In this document: positions 25,353 through 34,116 of the stretch, one piece after another
How the letters are laid out: every line of letters starts with the position of its first letter
Position numbering within the stretch: position 1 is the first letter of the stretch
NCBI RefSeq assembly: GCF_001678665.1
Contig: NZ_LZRP01000001.1
Span: 434,001-498,000 of the forward strand
DNA from: Erythrobacter sp. QSSC1-22B
GTDB lineage: Bacteria; Pseudomonadota; Alphaproteobacteria; Sphingomonadales; Sphingomonadaceae
Length of the DNA: 64,000 nucleotides
Direction of reading: 5' to 3'
Notes under the pieces: generated by a model
The model's database searches: none
What the model was told of the DNA's origin: nothing
What the model saw: the letters and a program-made list of their open reading frames with translations, nothing else
Translations under genes and position numbers: made by a program

Positions 25353-25952
25353 CTAACGAAGGCCGCGGATGCCGTTGTAATTGAGGTTCTGAATCTGGCC
25401 GCGATAGTCGACCTGGCAATTGAAGCGGCCCTGATCGGCACGCTGATTGCCCCGGCGGTCGTAACGCGAGTTGCGCTGGCCATCGACCACCAGATCGCCG
25501 CGGACGCGGAACCCGTTGCGGTTGTCCCTGACGTCGCGGATCTGAGTCACATTGGCGTAGCGATAGCCGTAGCGGCGGGCGTCGTTCTCGGCCGCGGCGA
25601 CGCAGCGTTGCACCGCGGTTCGCGGATCGACCTGTCGGGCATAGCGATTGTTCTGGTAGCGATTGTTCTGATAGCGCCGGTCCTGATAGCGCGGGTCCTG
25701 ATAGCGCGGGTCCTGATAGCGCGGGTCCTGATATCGACGATCGTCATAGCGATCGCGCGAACCTCCCAGCGCGCCGGCAGCAATGGCGATACCGCCGAGG
25801 ATCACCGCACCGGCGATGATCTCGCCGGCGCCAATGCCGTTGTCGCGGTCGCGCGACTGCGCAAAGGCCGGGGTTGCGGAAGTCATCGCCATCGCGCCTG
25901 CCGCGATGGTCGCCATGCTTCCCTTGGCGAGTGCTTTGGTGATGGTCTTCAT
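25353..25952 (-). CDS. Exported repeat protein B (RYQDP repeats), unknown function
   Basis: A 199-residue paralogue of the gene at 24328-25224. Signal peptide to about residue 31 (TPAFAQS), glycine-rich hydrophobic segment GEIIAGAVILGGIAIAAGALGG, tandem RYQDP/RYQNN units, then a C-terminal domain with Cys residues in VQRCVAAA and FNCQVDYRGQIQNLNYNGIRG. The final domain aligns in pattern with that of protein A (Cys...GxFxC...GxIQ). Mature parts are very rich in Arg, Tyr and Asp, suggesting an extended, charged envelope protein. The function is unknown. Confidence 0.75.
   Translation of the reverse strand: MKTITKALAKGSMATIAAGAMAMTSATPAFAQSRDRDNGIGAGEIIAGAVILGGIAIAAGALGGSRDRYDDRRYQDPRYQDPRYQDPRYQDRRYQNNRYQNNRYARQVDPRTAVQRCVAAAENDARRYGYRYANVTQIRDVRDNRNGFRVRGDLVVDGQRNSRYDRRGNQRADQGRFNCQVDYRGQIQNLNYNGIRGLR
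25650..25739 (-). repeat. Six tandem 15-bp units coding RYQDP/RYQNN
   Basis: 15-bp units phased at 25650, 25665, 25680, 25695, 25710 and 25725; three central ones are identical. Each encodes a Tyr-Gln-(Asp/Asn)-(Pro/Asn/Arg)-Arg pentapeptide. The length equals the unit in the paralogue although the sequence differs. Confidence 0.9.
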
Positions 25953-26006
25953 GGGTCGATCCTCATGCTCGGCCGGGGCGAGAGTGCTTTGGCTTCACAT
26001 GAGGTT

Positions 26007-26036
26007 CTAGGCGTGCTGCACTGAGGCGAGCCTGAA
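26007..26036 (-). promoter_or_regulatory. Bipartite element upstream of repeat protein B
   Basis: Minus strand TTCAGGCTCG-N14-GCCTAG, ending 54 bases before the ATG at 25952. Same boxes, gap and placement as at 25282-25311. The N14 spacers differ, so the match is not merely a recent duplication of the whole region. Confidence 0.55.
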
Positions 26037-26044
26037 TTCGCCCG

Positions 26045-26090
26045 ACAGCCACCGTTCAGATAAAGCGACACTTGCCTGAACGGTGGCTGT
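26045..26090 (-). terminator. 15-bp perfect hairpin after the prolyl oligopeptidase gene
   Basis: Arms 26045-26059 and 26076-26090 pair perfectly, with a 16-base loop, starting 5 bases after the TAG stop of the S9 peptidase on the minus strand. No T-run follows, so it may be a Rho-type or mRNA 3'-end-stabilising structure or a palindromic repeat element. Confidence 0.55.
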
Positions 26091-26094
26091 GGTT

Positions 26095-28242
26095 CTACTC
26101 GGCGGGAGGCACTTCCAGCCCGGTGTGCTGCGCGAGGAAGGCGAGGATATCGCCATATTCGTCGATCACCTTGTCGGTCGGCTTGCCCGAACCATGGCCC
26201 GCGCGGGTCTCGATCCGGATCAATTGCGGCTGGTCTCCCAGATCGGCCGCCTGCAGCGCGGCGGTGTATTTGAAGCTGTGGCCCGGGACCACGCGGTCGT
26301 CGGTGTCGGCGGTGGTCACCAGCAGCGCGGGATAGTCCACCCCGCTCTGTATATTGTGCAGCGGCGAATAGGACCGCAGGACCGCGAAATCGGCCTCGCG
26401 GTCGGGATAGCCGTAATCGTCGACCCAGTAGCGCCCCGCGGTCCAGCGGTCGAAGCGCAGCATGTCCATCACGCCCACTGCGGCATTGCCCGCGTCGAAC
26501 AGGTCGGGCCGCTGGTTGACCACCGCGCCCACCAGCAAGCCGCCGTTGGAGCCGCCCTGGATCGCCAGCCCGTGCTCGGAGGTGTAGCCGTTGGCCTTGA
26601 GGAACTCGCCCGCGGCGATGAAATCGTCGAACACGTTCTGCTTGTTGTTCAGCCGTCCGCCGTCGTGCCATTCCTTGCCGTATTCGCCGCCGCCGCGGAT
26701 ATTGGCGAGCGCGAAGGTGCCGCCGGCCTCGAGCCAGGCGAGCCGGGTCGGCGAGAAGCTCGGCGTCAGCGAGATATTGAACCCGCCATAGGCGTAGAGC
26801 AGCGTGGGCGAAGGCCCGGTGCTGTCCTTGTGGCGGACCACGAACATCGGGACGCGAGTGCCGTCCTTGGAATTGTAGAACACCTGCTCGACGCGGTAAT
26901 CGTCGGGTTCGAAGGCGACTTCGGGTTCGGCGAAGGTGCTGCGTTCGCCGGTGGCGACATCGAGGCGATAGATCGCGCCGGGCTGGTTGAAGCTGGTGAA
27001 GCTGTAGAAGGTCTCCGCGTCACCGGAGTCGCCGTTGAGACCGCCGATCGAGCCGATGCCGGGCAGGTCGAGCGTGCCGGTCGGCTTGCCATCGAGGTCG
27101 TGATAGACCGCGCGGCTGCTGGCATCCTTCATATATTCGACCACCAGCCTGTCGCCGATGATCGCGGCGCCCGCGATCGGCTCGTCGCTCTGCGCCACGA
27201 CCTCTTCCCATTCGAGCGTGTCAGCGGTGAGATCGGCGCGGACGATGCGATAGCGCGGTGCGTCCTTGTTGGTCATGAAATAGACCGTGTCGCCGGTCGA
27301 GGCGATCGGGCTCCAGCTGTTGTCGAAGCCCGTGATCAGCGGGCGCGGTGTCCAGCCCTCGCTCGCGCGGCTGGTCAGATCGATTACACGCAATTCATTG
27401 CGGTCGTCGGTGCCGGTCGAGCTGGAGACGAAGGCCCAGCGCCCGTCATGGCTGACCCCGGCACCGTGGCCCTGTTCGCGGGCATCGGGGGTCTCGTAGA
27501 CCAGCTCGTCCGCGCTCTGCGGAGTGCCGAGACGGTGGAAATAGACTGTCTGGTTGTAGTTGAGCGACTGGAAATCCTGGCCTTCCTCGGTGGCGGGGAA
27601 GCGCGAATAGAAGAAGCCCTCGTCGCCGATCCAGGAAATGCCGGTGAACTTGGCCCATTCGATTGCGTCTGCCATCTCCTCGCCGGTGTCGGCATCGAGG
27701 ACCTTGATCGTGCGCCAGTCGCTGCCGCCGTCCTGGATCGCATAGGCGAGATAGCGCCCGCTCTTGGAAGCCGCGGTGTCGGCCAGCGCGGTGGCGTTGT
27801 CGGCGGACCATTCGTTGGGATCGAGCAGCAGCCGCGCCTCGCCATCCCATCCGTCGCGGACGAAATATTGCGACTGGTTCATCAGCCCCGAATTGTAGCT
27901 GTAGAAATAGCGCTCGCCCGCCTTGCTGGGGATGCCGTAGCGTTCGTAATCGATCAGCTCGGCGAGCCGCTCCTTGAACCAGGCGGTGCCGGGCAGCGTC
28001 TCGAGATAGGCGTCGGTGACGACGTTCTGCGCCTCGACCCATTCTGCGACCTGCGCGTCGGTGCGAACGTCGTTCTCGAGCCAGCGATAGGGATCGGCCA
28101 CGGTCTGGCCGAACAGGACCTCGCTGGTATCGGTGGCGCGGGTCTCGGGATAATCGGGGGTCACGGTCTGGGCGGTTCCGGGGGTTGCAGCGAGCGCGAT
28201 GGTGGCGGCGCCTGCCAACGCAAGAGCGATGATACGGGACAT
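26095..28242 (-). CDS. Prolyl oligopeptidase, S9 family, exported
   Basis: Serine peptidase that cuts short peptides after proline; 715 residues, usual for S9A. Signal peptide at 1-24 (ATPGTAQ), N-terminal beta-propeller from about 70 to 440 and alpha/beta hydrolase domain at the C-terminus. Nucleophile Ser565 in GGSNGG; the acid lies in TADTDDRVVPGHS and the catalytic His in RAGHGSGKP. ATG 28242 has GGAGAG about eight bases upstream, better than upstream in-frame ATGs. Sits 69 bases downstream of the serine hydrolase gene, possibly cotranscribed; both products are exported. Confidence 0.9.
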   Translation of the reverse strand: MSRIIALALAGAATIALAATPGTAQTVTPDYPETRATDTSEVLFGQTVADPYRWLENDVRTDAQVAEWVEAQNVVTDAYLETLPGTAWFKERLAELIDYERYGIPSKAGERYFYSYNSGLMNQSQYFVRDGWDGEARLLLDPNEWSADNATALADTAASKSGRYLAYAIQDGGSDWRTIKVLDADTGEEMADAIEWAKFTGISWIGDEGFFYSRFPATEEGQDFQSLNYNQTVYFHRLGTPQSADELVYETPDAREQGHGAGVSHDGRWAFVSSSTGTDDRNELRVIDLTSRASEGWTPRPLITGFDNSWSPIASTGDTVYFMTNKDAPRYRIVRADLTADTLEWEEVVAQSDEPIAGAAIIGDRLVVEYMKDASSRAVYHDLDGKPTGTLDLPGIGSIGGLNGDSGDAETFYSFTSFNQPGAIYRLDVATGERSTFAEPEVAFEPDDYRVEQVFYNSKDGTRVPMFVVRHKDSTGPSPTLLYAYGGFNISLTPSFSPTRLAWLEAGGTFALANIRGGGEYGKEWHDGGRLNNKQNVFDDFIAAGEFLKANGYTSEHGLAIQGGSNGGLLVGAVVNQRPDLFDAGNAAVGVMDMLRFDRWTAGRYWVDDYGYPDREADFAVLRSYSPLHNIQSGVDYPALLVTTADTDDRVVPGHSFKYTAALQAADLGDQPQLIRIETRAGHGSGKPTDKVIDEYGDILAFLAQHTGLEVPPAE

Positions 28243-28311
28243 GGGGTTCTCTCCGGTATTCATGGGGAATTTCGTTGGGACAGGACTAGCTGCGCGGCCC
28301 GAACGGCGCAA

Positions 28312-29703
28312 TCATTCAGCCAGTGCGGCCAGCACATCGCGGGTGAAGCCGAGGATATCGAAGCTCTCGCCCACCGGATCCTCGCCGCGCCGGACGATCA
28401 CCACAACGCGGCTGGGGACGATCACGACATATTGCCCGCGATTGCCCATGGCGGCGAAGGTGTCGGCGGGAATGCCCTCGGTCTGGTTGAACAGCCAGAA
28501 GCCCGCGCCATAGCCCATGGAGCGCCCCTCGGGTTGCGGGCCCGAAGCGGCGGAGACGTATTTGACCCAGCCTTCAGGGAGGATGCGCTGGCCATCGGGC
28601 AGCAGGCCATCGTCGAGATACAGCTGGCCGAATTTCGCCAGATCGCGCGCAGTGGACCAGACCTGGCTGGAGAAGATGTAATTGCCCTGCCAGTCGGTTT
28701 CGGCCACCGTATGATCCATGCCGAGCTTGGCGAAGAAAGCCGCAGGCGGGTGATCCTCGAAAGTGTCCTCGATCGCCTTTACCGCCATCAGCGTGTCGTT
28801 GTTGGCGTAGCGGAACACGGTGGCGGGCCGGTGGATCAACGGCCAATGCGCTGCCGTTTCATCCACAGTCGAACCGCCCCAATAGAGCGGATCGGTGCGA
28901 TTGCCGGGCGTATCGGAATAACGACCCGAGGCCATACGCAACAGATTGTCGAGAAGGATGTTCGGATTGCGCGGATCCCCGCCCTCCCAACCCGGATAAT
29001 CGATCGGATAACCCGTTTCCGCTTCTCCCCTGTGATGGGCTGCACCGATCAAGGTAGCAGCGACGCTTTTGGCTACCGACCAAGTACGTTGCGGGATGTT
29101 CGGAGCGAAAGGCGCGCGATATTCTTCGGCCACAACTCGGCTGTTCTGGATCACCAACGTCGCGGTCGTCCGCGAGCCCGCCCCGTACCGTTCGCTGAAC
29201 CCATCGACAGCCGATCGCCATGTAGGCTCATCTCCAAACCCGTGGATGAGGGGCAGAGCCTCTAGTGCAGCCATTTCTTCAAAAAAGACTCCAACTGCCC
29301 CTTTGCCGATCGGCTGAAGAGCACAGCCTCGCGGGTAGTGATGAACCGCAATGCGTGCAGGCATATCATCGGCCCATTGGACCGAAACCCGCTGCAGCTT
29401 GCCAGCCATCCAGTCGGATTCGCTACCGAACCTCTGAATGCTATAGGGCAAATCCCCGACGATTCCGTCGAGCGGGTCCTGGATGCCCGCCATCTCCCAT
29501 TGCGCGACGCTCTCGGGCGTCCGCGTCGCACCGTTTCTCTCGGCATTTGCGATCGCCCCGCACAGCATCAGCGCCTTGTACCCGGCCGCCAGCGCGCGGT
29601 CGTAACGGGTGTCGAGCTGCTCCTGCGCGCTTTGGGCGAACCCCGGTGTGGCGATGGCGGCGGTGGAGAACAGCGCGGCGGCTGCAAGGGTCTGGCGGAT
29701 CAT
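28312..29703 (-). CDS. Exported serine hydrolase of the beta-lactamase / penicillin-binding fold
   Basis: A 463-residue protein with signal peptide (ending GFAQS, about residue 25). SxxK motif Ser209-Val-Ala-Lys212 and YxN motif Tyr299-Ala-Asn301 are visible; the third motif may be the NRGQYVVIVPS segment. The layout recalls class C beta-lactamase-like and 6-aminohexanoate-dimer-hydrolase-like (NylB) esterases, and the roughly 150-residue N-terminal region before the catalytic domain is longer than in AmpC. Substrate unknown; nothing here argues specifically for antibiotic resistance. It starts just downstream of the ribosomal operon terminator. Confidence 0.8.
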   Translation of the reverse strand: MIRQTLAAAALFSTAAIATPGFAQSAQEQLDTRYDRALAAGYKALMLCGAIANAERNGATRTPESVAQWEMAGIQDPLDGIVGDLPYSIQRFGSESDWMAGKLQRVSVQWADDMPARIAVHHYPRGCALQPIGKGAVGVFFEEMAALEALPLIHGFGDEPTWRSAVDGFSERYGAGSRTTATLVIQNSRVVAEEYRAPFAPNIPQRTWSVAKSVAATLIGAAHHRGEAETGYPIDYPGWEGGDPRNPNILLDNLLRMASGRYSDTPGNRTDPLYWGGSTVDETAAHWPLIHRPATVFRYANNDTLMAVKAIEDTFEDHPPAAFFAKLGMDHTVAETDWQGNYIFSSQVWSTARDLAKFGQLYLDDGLLPDGQRILPEGWVKYVSAASGPQPEGRSMGYGAGFWLFNQTEGIPADTFAAMGNRGQYVVIVPSRVVVIVRRGEDPVGESFDILGFTRDVLAALAE

Positions 29704-29726
29704 GCGCCACCTTGTGCCACGCTCTG

Positions 29727-29767
29727 CGCAAAAGAAAAGGGCCGCGCGGTTTCCCGGGCGGCCCTTT
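29727..29767 (-). terminator. Intrinsic terminator of the ribosomal supercluster
   Basis: 10-bp perfect stem (29736-29745 with 29758-29767), 12-base loop, followed on the minus strand by TTTTCTTTT. It lies between the rplQ stop and the next gene start: a textbook Rho-independent terminator. Confidence 0.9.
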
Positions 29768-29793
29768 CGGAATTCTTTGGAAAGTTCGGAGAC

Positions 29794-30219
29794 TCAGGCG
29801 TCCTCGAGCTCTTCCTCGTCGTGGTTCATCACCGGGCCGCTGTCCTTGCCCTTGGCGTCGACGTCGCGGTCGACCAGTTCGATGATCGCCATCTGCGCGG
29901 CGTCGCTGCCGCGATAGCCGGCCTTGATGATGCGGGTGTAGCCGCCTTCACGATCCGAATAGCGGTCGGCCAGAATGTCGAACAGCTTCTTGAGCTGGGC
30001 GTCGTCGAGCATCCGCGCATGGGCGAGGCGGCGGTTCGAAAGCCCGCCGCGCTTGGCCAGCGTGATCAGCTTCTCGACATAGGGGCGCAGTTCCTTTGCC
30101 TTGGGCAGCGTGGTGAGGATCTGCTCGTGCTTGATCAGTGCCGCGCTCATATTACGGAACAGGGCCTTGCGGTGGCCCGATTTCCGGCTCAGCTTGCGCT
30201 GCGAAATACCATGACGCAT
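29794..30219 (-). CDS. rplQ: 50S ribosomal protein L17
   Basis: Large-subunit protein near the exit tunnel, last gene of the alpha operon. 141 residues, starting [24 protein letters not shown], the invariant L17 signature. The C-terminal 30 residues after the core ([19 protein letters not shown]) are acidic and extend the E. coli length of 127. It lies 115 bases downstream of rpoA and is followed by a strong terminator. Confidence 0.97.
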   Translation of the reverse strand: MRHGISQRKLSRKSGHRKALFRNMSAALIKHEQILTTLPKAKELRPYVEKLITLAKRGGLSNRRLAHARMLDDAQLKKLFDILADRYSDREGGYTRIIKAGYRGSDAAQMAIIELVDRDVDAKGKDSGPVMNHDEEELEDA

Positions 30220-30333
30220 TATTCATTCCTTGGTTCGTTAGGGGCCCGTACCAGGTAGCCCGTAGCCGGTGACCGTCAGGGGCCGTCACCATCGCCCGTC
30301 GAAACTATCCCCCGCACGAGGCGGGGGACGGCA

Positions 30334-31389
30334 TCAGCCGAGCAGTTCCTGCTCGAGCTTCTTGGCCATTTCCTCGATGTTCTCCGGCGGCCAGCCCGGG
30401 ATATCCATCCCGAGACGCAGACCCATGCTGGAAAGCACTTCCTTGATCTCGTTGAGCGACTTGCGGCCGAAGTTCGGCGTCCGCAGCATCTCGGCTTCGG
30501 TCTTCTGGACCAGATCGCCGATGTAGATGATGTTGTCGTTCTTGAGGCAATTGGCGCTGCGCACCGACAGTTCCAGCTCGTCGACCTTCTTGAGCAGGTA
30601 ACGGTTGAGCTGGTTGGTGTCGCTTTCCTGCGGCTCTGCAGCCTGACCGATCATCGCCGAGCTGGGCTGCGGCACGCCGTCCTCGAAGTGGACGAACAGC
30701 GTCAGCTGGTCCTGGAGGATGCGCGCGGCATAGGCCACGGCGTCTTCCGGGGTGACGGTGCCGTCGGTCTCGACGGTCAGCGAGAGCTTGTCGTAATCGA
30801 GCTCCTGCCCGACGCGGGCGGCCTCGACCTTGTAGCTCACCTGGCGAACCGGCGAATAGAGGCTGTCGACGGGGATCAGACCGATCGGCGCATCGGCCGG
30901 ACGGTTCTGGACCGCGGGCGAATAGCCCTTACCGATATCGGCGGTCAGCTCCATGTTGAGCGTGGCACCTTCGTCGAGATGGCAGATCACGAGGTTCTTG
31001 TTCATCACCTCGATATCGCCCGAAACCGCGATGTCGCCGGCCTTGACCTGCGCCGGACCGGTCATCGAAAGCTGGAGCCGCTTGGGGCCTTCGCCTTCCA
31101 TCCGCAGCGCGATCTGCTTCACGTTGAGGACGATGTCGGTGATGTCCTCGCGCACGCCGGCGAGCGAGGAGAATTCGTGGAGCACGTTCTCGATCTTGAT
31201 CGAGGTGATCGCCGCGCCCTGAAGCGAGGAGAGCAGCACGCGGCGCAGCGCGTTGCCGAGCGTCAGGCCGAAGCCGCGCTCGAGAGGTTCAGCGACGAAG
31301 GTCGTCTTGCGGTTCTTTTCGCCGCCGTCCTTGATTTCGAGGCTGCTGGGTTTCTTGAGTTCCTGCCAGTTCTTGGTGTTGACGGACAT
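30334..31389 (-). CDS. rpoA: RNA polymerase subunit alpha
   Basis: Assembly platform of RNA polymerase and contact for activators and UP elements. 351 residues: N-terminal dimerisation domain with [36 protein letters not shown] near 30-65, flexible linker at about 245-260, and C-terminal domain with [29 protein letters not shown] and [22 protein letters not shown]. Normal for alphaproteobacteria. Follows rpsK by 122 bases in the rpsM-rpsK-rpoA-rplQ order. Confidence 0.98.
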   Translation of the reverse strand: MSVNTKNWQELKKPSSLEIKDGGEKNRKTTFVAEPLERGFGLTLGNALRRVLLSSLQGAAITSIKIENVLHEFSSLAGVREDITDIVLNVKQIALRMEGEGPKRLQLSMTGPAQVKAGDIAVSGDIEVMNKNLVICHLDEGATLNMELTADIGKGYSPAVQNRPADAPIGLIPVDSLYSPVRQVSYKVEAARVGQELDYDKLSLTVETDGTVTPEDAVAYAARILQDQLTLFVHFEDGVPQPSSAMIGQAAEPQESDTNQLNRYLLKKVDELELSVRSANCLKNDNIIYIGDLVQKTEAEMLRTPNFGRKSLNEIKEVLSSMGLRLGMDIPGWPPENIEEMAKKLEQELLG

Positions 31390-31511
31390 GGATTTCCCCT
31401 ATTTCGCGCTGGGCGGGTTCGGATATGGGCAGGACCGGAAGCTCTGGTAGAGCGCCCGGTCCGTGAGAGATTGTCGGCGGGACCCGAATGGTCCCGCCAG
31501 GCAGGCACGGA

Positions 31512-31901
31512 TCAGACGCGGCGACGCTTGGACGGCCGGACGCCGTTGTGCGGGATCGGCGTAACGTCGCGGATCGAGGTGATGGTGAAGCCCACCGCAG
31601 CAAGACCGCGCAATGCGCTCTCGCGGCCCGAGCCCGGACCCTTCACTTCGACTTCCAGCGTCCGGACGCCGTGTTCGACAGCCTTCTTGCCGGCATCGTC
31701 AGCGGCGACCTGGGCGGCGTAGGGGGTCGACTTGCGGCTGCCCTTGAAGCCCATCGTGCCGGCGCTGGACCAGCTGATCGCATTGCCCTGGGCGTCGGTG
31801 ATGGTGATCATCGTGTTGTTGAAGCTGGCGTTGATGTGCGCCACGCCGCTGGTGATATTCTTCTTGTCGCGACGTTTAACTCGGCCGGGTTCGCGTGCCA
31901 T
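31512..31901 (-). CDS. rpsK: 30S ribosomal protein S11
   Basis: Platform protein of the small subunit, 129 residues. Conserved [22 protein letters not shown] and the C-terminal [19 protein letters not shown] are present. Lies 61 bases after rpsM. Confidence 0.97.
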   Translation of the reverse strand: MAREPGRVKRRDKKNITSGVAHINASFNNTMITITDAQGNAISWSSAGTMGFKGSRKSTPYAAQVAADDAGKKAVEHGVRTLEVEVKGPGSGRESALRGLAAVGFTITSIRDVTPIPHNGVRPSKRRRV

Positions 31902-31962
31902 TTGTGTATTCCTCTATATTCACGAGAAGGGAAAAGCTCCGGAGACATAAAGCCTCCGTGGC

Positions 31963-32331
31963 TTACTTCTTCTTGCCGGCGATCGGCTTGGCCTTGCCCT
32001 TGCGGGTGCGGGCGTTGGTGTGGGTGCGCTGTCCGCGAACGGGCAGGCCGGTACGATGACGCAGACCGCGATAGGTCCGCAGATCCATCAAACGCTTGAT
32101 GTTCATCGCGGTGTCGCGGCGAAGATCGCCCTCGACCTGATGATCCGAATCGATGGTCTCGCGGATTCGCAGCAATTCCTCGTCGGTGAGGTCCTGCACC
32201 CGGCGCGACTGGTCGATACCCAGCTTTTCGGCGATCTTGACCGCCGTCGTACGACCGATTCCGTGAATATAGGTAAGCGCGATAATCACGCGCTTGTTGG
32301 TGGGGATGTTGATCCCGGCAATACGTGCCAC
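31963..32331 (-). CDS. rpsM: 30S ribosomal protein S13
   Basis: Head protein contacting the P-site tRNA and forming intersubunit bridges. 122 residues; [26 protein letters not shown] at the start and the tRNA-contacting basic tail [14 protein letters not shown]. First gene of the alpha-operon segment here, preceded by a 318-base spacer with a good promoter candidate and not directly by secY or adk. Confidence 0.97.
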   Translation of the reverse strand: MARIAGINIPTNKRVIIALTYIHGIGRTTAVKIAEKLGIDQSRRVQDLTDEELLRIRETIDSDHQVEGDLRRDTAMNIKRLMDLRTYRGLRHRTGLPVRGQRTHTNARTRKGKAKPIAGKKK

Positions 32332-32649
32332 TTAATACTTCTCCATGCTCCACAGGGGTTTGCGGTCCGATTGACGGGCCGCCCCCTATCTCATCGCTAA
32401 ATCCACCGACAATTGCGAAAGGGTTCCGGATAGCGCGCATCCAAAGGCTGCCGCCTGCCGGACCCGTCCGATACTGTCGAATGAAGGGCGCGCTTACGTC
32501 GATTCGACCAGCGCGTCAACCGGCAAGCACGAGCGAGACCATGCGACATCCCCTACCCCAGGGAGGAGCGGAGGGCTGAGCGGCGCTTTAAGGTGACGGT
32601 ATAACCCGAAGCAGGGCGGCCGTCAAAACGCACCAACCCGTGCCTGATC
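32332..32649 (-). other. Leader region of the rpsM-rpsK-rpoA-rplQ segment
   Basis: No coding sequence seen. Holds the promoter candidate at 32598-32626 and a second weaker match (TTGACG-N17-TAAGCG, about 90 bases nearer rpsM). This leaves a leader of up to about 260 bases before rpsM, space for ribosomal-protein feedback control. Confidence 0.4.
32598..32626 (-). promoter_or_regulatory. Promoter candidate for rpsM operon
   Basis: Minus-strand TTGACG, exactly 17 bases, TATACC. It lies 24 bases past the stop of the SRPBCC gene, so the alpha genes need not depend on read-through. Confidence 0.55.
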
Positions 32650-33348
32650 CTATTCGACCCTACCCAGCGCGTCGATCTGGTCTTCGAGCGTCGCCTCAGG
32701 TTCGATCTGCGGCGCCGGTACCGACCCTTCGTCCGGCCCCTCGCCATCGCCATCGCCCGCGTCAGCCGCCACCTCATTCTGCGGCGCAGCGCCCCCGAGA
32801 ACGCCGAGATGATCGCGCAGTCCCACCAGCTGCTGCGTCATCACCGCATCGACGGCGCCGGAAATCTGCCCGATCTCGTAGCGCATCGGCCCGCCGACAT
32901 TGTACTCCCACAACACACGGGTCCCGCCATCTATCTCCTTGAGCGTTATGGTGAGGATGCCGGTCGCTGGTTCGCCCTGCAGCGGCCCCAGCCCACCGCG
33001 CAATCGCAACACCCGCAAGGGGAATGCCTGCACGACGGTGGCGTGGTGCGCGCTGCCATCCATGGCGAACCCCTCCTTGCCATCGTCTCCGGGGAGCTTT
33101 TCGCAAAGGCATCCGCCCGCCTGCGGGGTCAGCGTCATATTCGCGGCGCCGCCCGACCAGGTGTGTTCGGAGTTCCACCATTGGCCGGGCTTGGTCAGCG
33201 CCAGCCAGACGGCGAGCGGTTCCGCCGCGACCTCTGCGGTGGCGCGGGTGACGAAGCCGTCATCGGTGGTCGAAACCACCTCTGCCGAGGCGGGGAACAC
33301 AGACATGGCGACCGCGAGAGCGGCAGCGAAGATAAACGGTGTACGCAT
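32650..33348 (-). CDS. Exported SRPBCC-fold protein inserted between adk and rpsM
   Basis: A 232-residue protein with signal peptide MRTPFIFAAALAVAMSVFPASA. The mature part has the START/Bet v1-like (SRPBCC, polyketide-cyclase-like) pattern: TRATAEVAAEPLAVWLALTKPGQWWN at the start and TGILTITLKEIDGGTRVLWEYNVGG before a long C-terminal helix (ISGAVDAVMTQQLVGLRDHLG). A low-complexity acidic tail of about 45 residues follows. Such folds bind lipids or other hydrophobic ligands; the ligand is unknown. It breaks the usual secY-adk-rpsM continuity, 85 bases after adk, and probably shares the adk transcript. Confidence 0.7.
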   Translation of the reverse strand: MRTPFIFAAALAVAMSVFPASAEVVSTTDDGFVTRATAEVAAEPLAVWLALTKPGQWWNSEHTWSGGAANMTLTPQAGGCLCEKLPGDDGKEGFAMDGSAHHATVVQAFPLRVLRLRGGLGPLQGEPATGILTITLKEIDGGTRVLWEYNVGGPMRYEIGQISGAVDAVMTQQLVGLRDHLGVLGGAAPQNEVAADAGDGDGEGPDEGSVPAPQIEPEATLEDQIDALGRVE

Positions 33349-33433
33349 CCATCACTCCTTTGCCCCGGCGTTAGGCCAGCGCGAAGGCTATGGAAAGATG
33401 ATGCTGTCTTGTCGGAACCCACGTCGCGCGCCG

Positions 33434-34084
33434 TCAGCTCGCAGCGAGGATGGTGTCGATCGTGTGGGTCACATCCTCGATGCTGGCCATGCCATCCACC
33501 CGGCTGACGATGCCGCGGCTTTCGTAACCGGGCAAGATCGGCGCGGTCTCGGCACGATAGAGCGCCATGCGCTTGCGCACGGTCTCTTCATTGTCGTCCG
33601 GCCGACGCTTGAACTCGGTCGAACCGCATTTGTCGCAGGTTCCGGGCACTTTCGGGAGCTTGAAGATGTCGTGATACCCTGCCCCGCATTCGGCACAGGT
33701 AAATCGCCCGATGATCCGTTCGACCAGGGCATCCTCATCGACACCCAGTTCGATCACATGATCGAGCTTGCGACCGTGACGCTCGAGGATTTCATCGAGC
33801 ATCGCCGCCTGTGCGTCGGTGCGTGGATAGCCGTCGAAGATGGCGCCGGTCTCGGGACCCATCTCGGTGAGCTCGGCATCGATCAGGTCGGAGACGATAT
33901 CATCATTGACGAGTTCGCCTCGCTCCATGACCGCCTTCGCCTTGAGTCCGACCGGCGTGCCCGCCTTTACCGCACCGCGCAGCATGTCTCCGGTCGAGAG
34001 CTGGCGCATGCCATGATGCTCGACCAGGCGCTGCGACTGCGTGCCCTTGCCTGCGCCCGGAGGCCCCAGAAGGATTATGTCCAT
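33434..34084 (-). CDS. adk: Adenylate kinase
   Basis: AMP + ATP to 2 ADP, cytoplasmic. 216 residues. P-loop GPPGAGKGT at 7-15, AMP-binding LSTGDMLR and DGYPRT, long-form lid with two CxxC pairs (CAECGAGYH and CDKCGS), a zinc-knuckle lid. It follows secY by 32 bases, the classical spc-operon neighbour. Confidence 0.96.
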   Translation of the reverse strand: MDIILLGPPGAGKGTQSQRLVEHHGMRQLSTGDMLRGAVKAGTPVGLKAKAVMERGELVNDDIVSDLIDAELTEMGPETGAIFDGYPRTDAQAAMLDEILERHGRKLDHVIELGVDEDALVERIIGRFTCAECGAGYHDIFKLPKVPGTCDKCGSTEFKRRPDDNEETVRKRMALYRAETAPILPGYESRGIVSRVDGMASIEDVTHTIDTILAAS

Positions 34085-34116
34085 TCCGTAAAGTCCCCTT
34101 CGCCCCCTCGGGTATG

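Noticed and set aside
24796-25739. Tandem 15-bp arrays as CRISPR
   Set aside because: No spacers; contiguous units in coding frames.
26083-29265. A 1060-codon open frame antisense to the S9 peptidase and serine hydrolase genes, and a similar 1051-codon one opposite fusA/tuf (46334-49489)
   Set aside because: GC-rich codon bias produces long antisense open frames; the products lack motifs and are His/Gly/Arg-rich.
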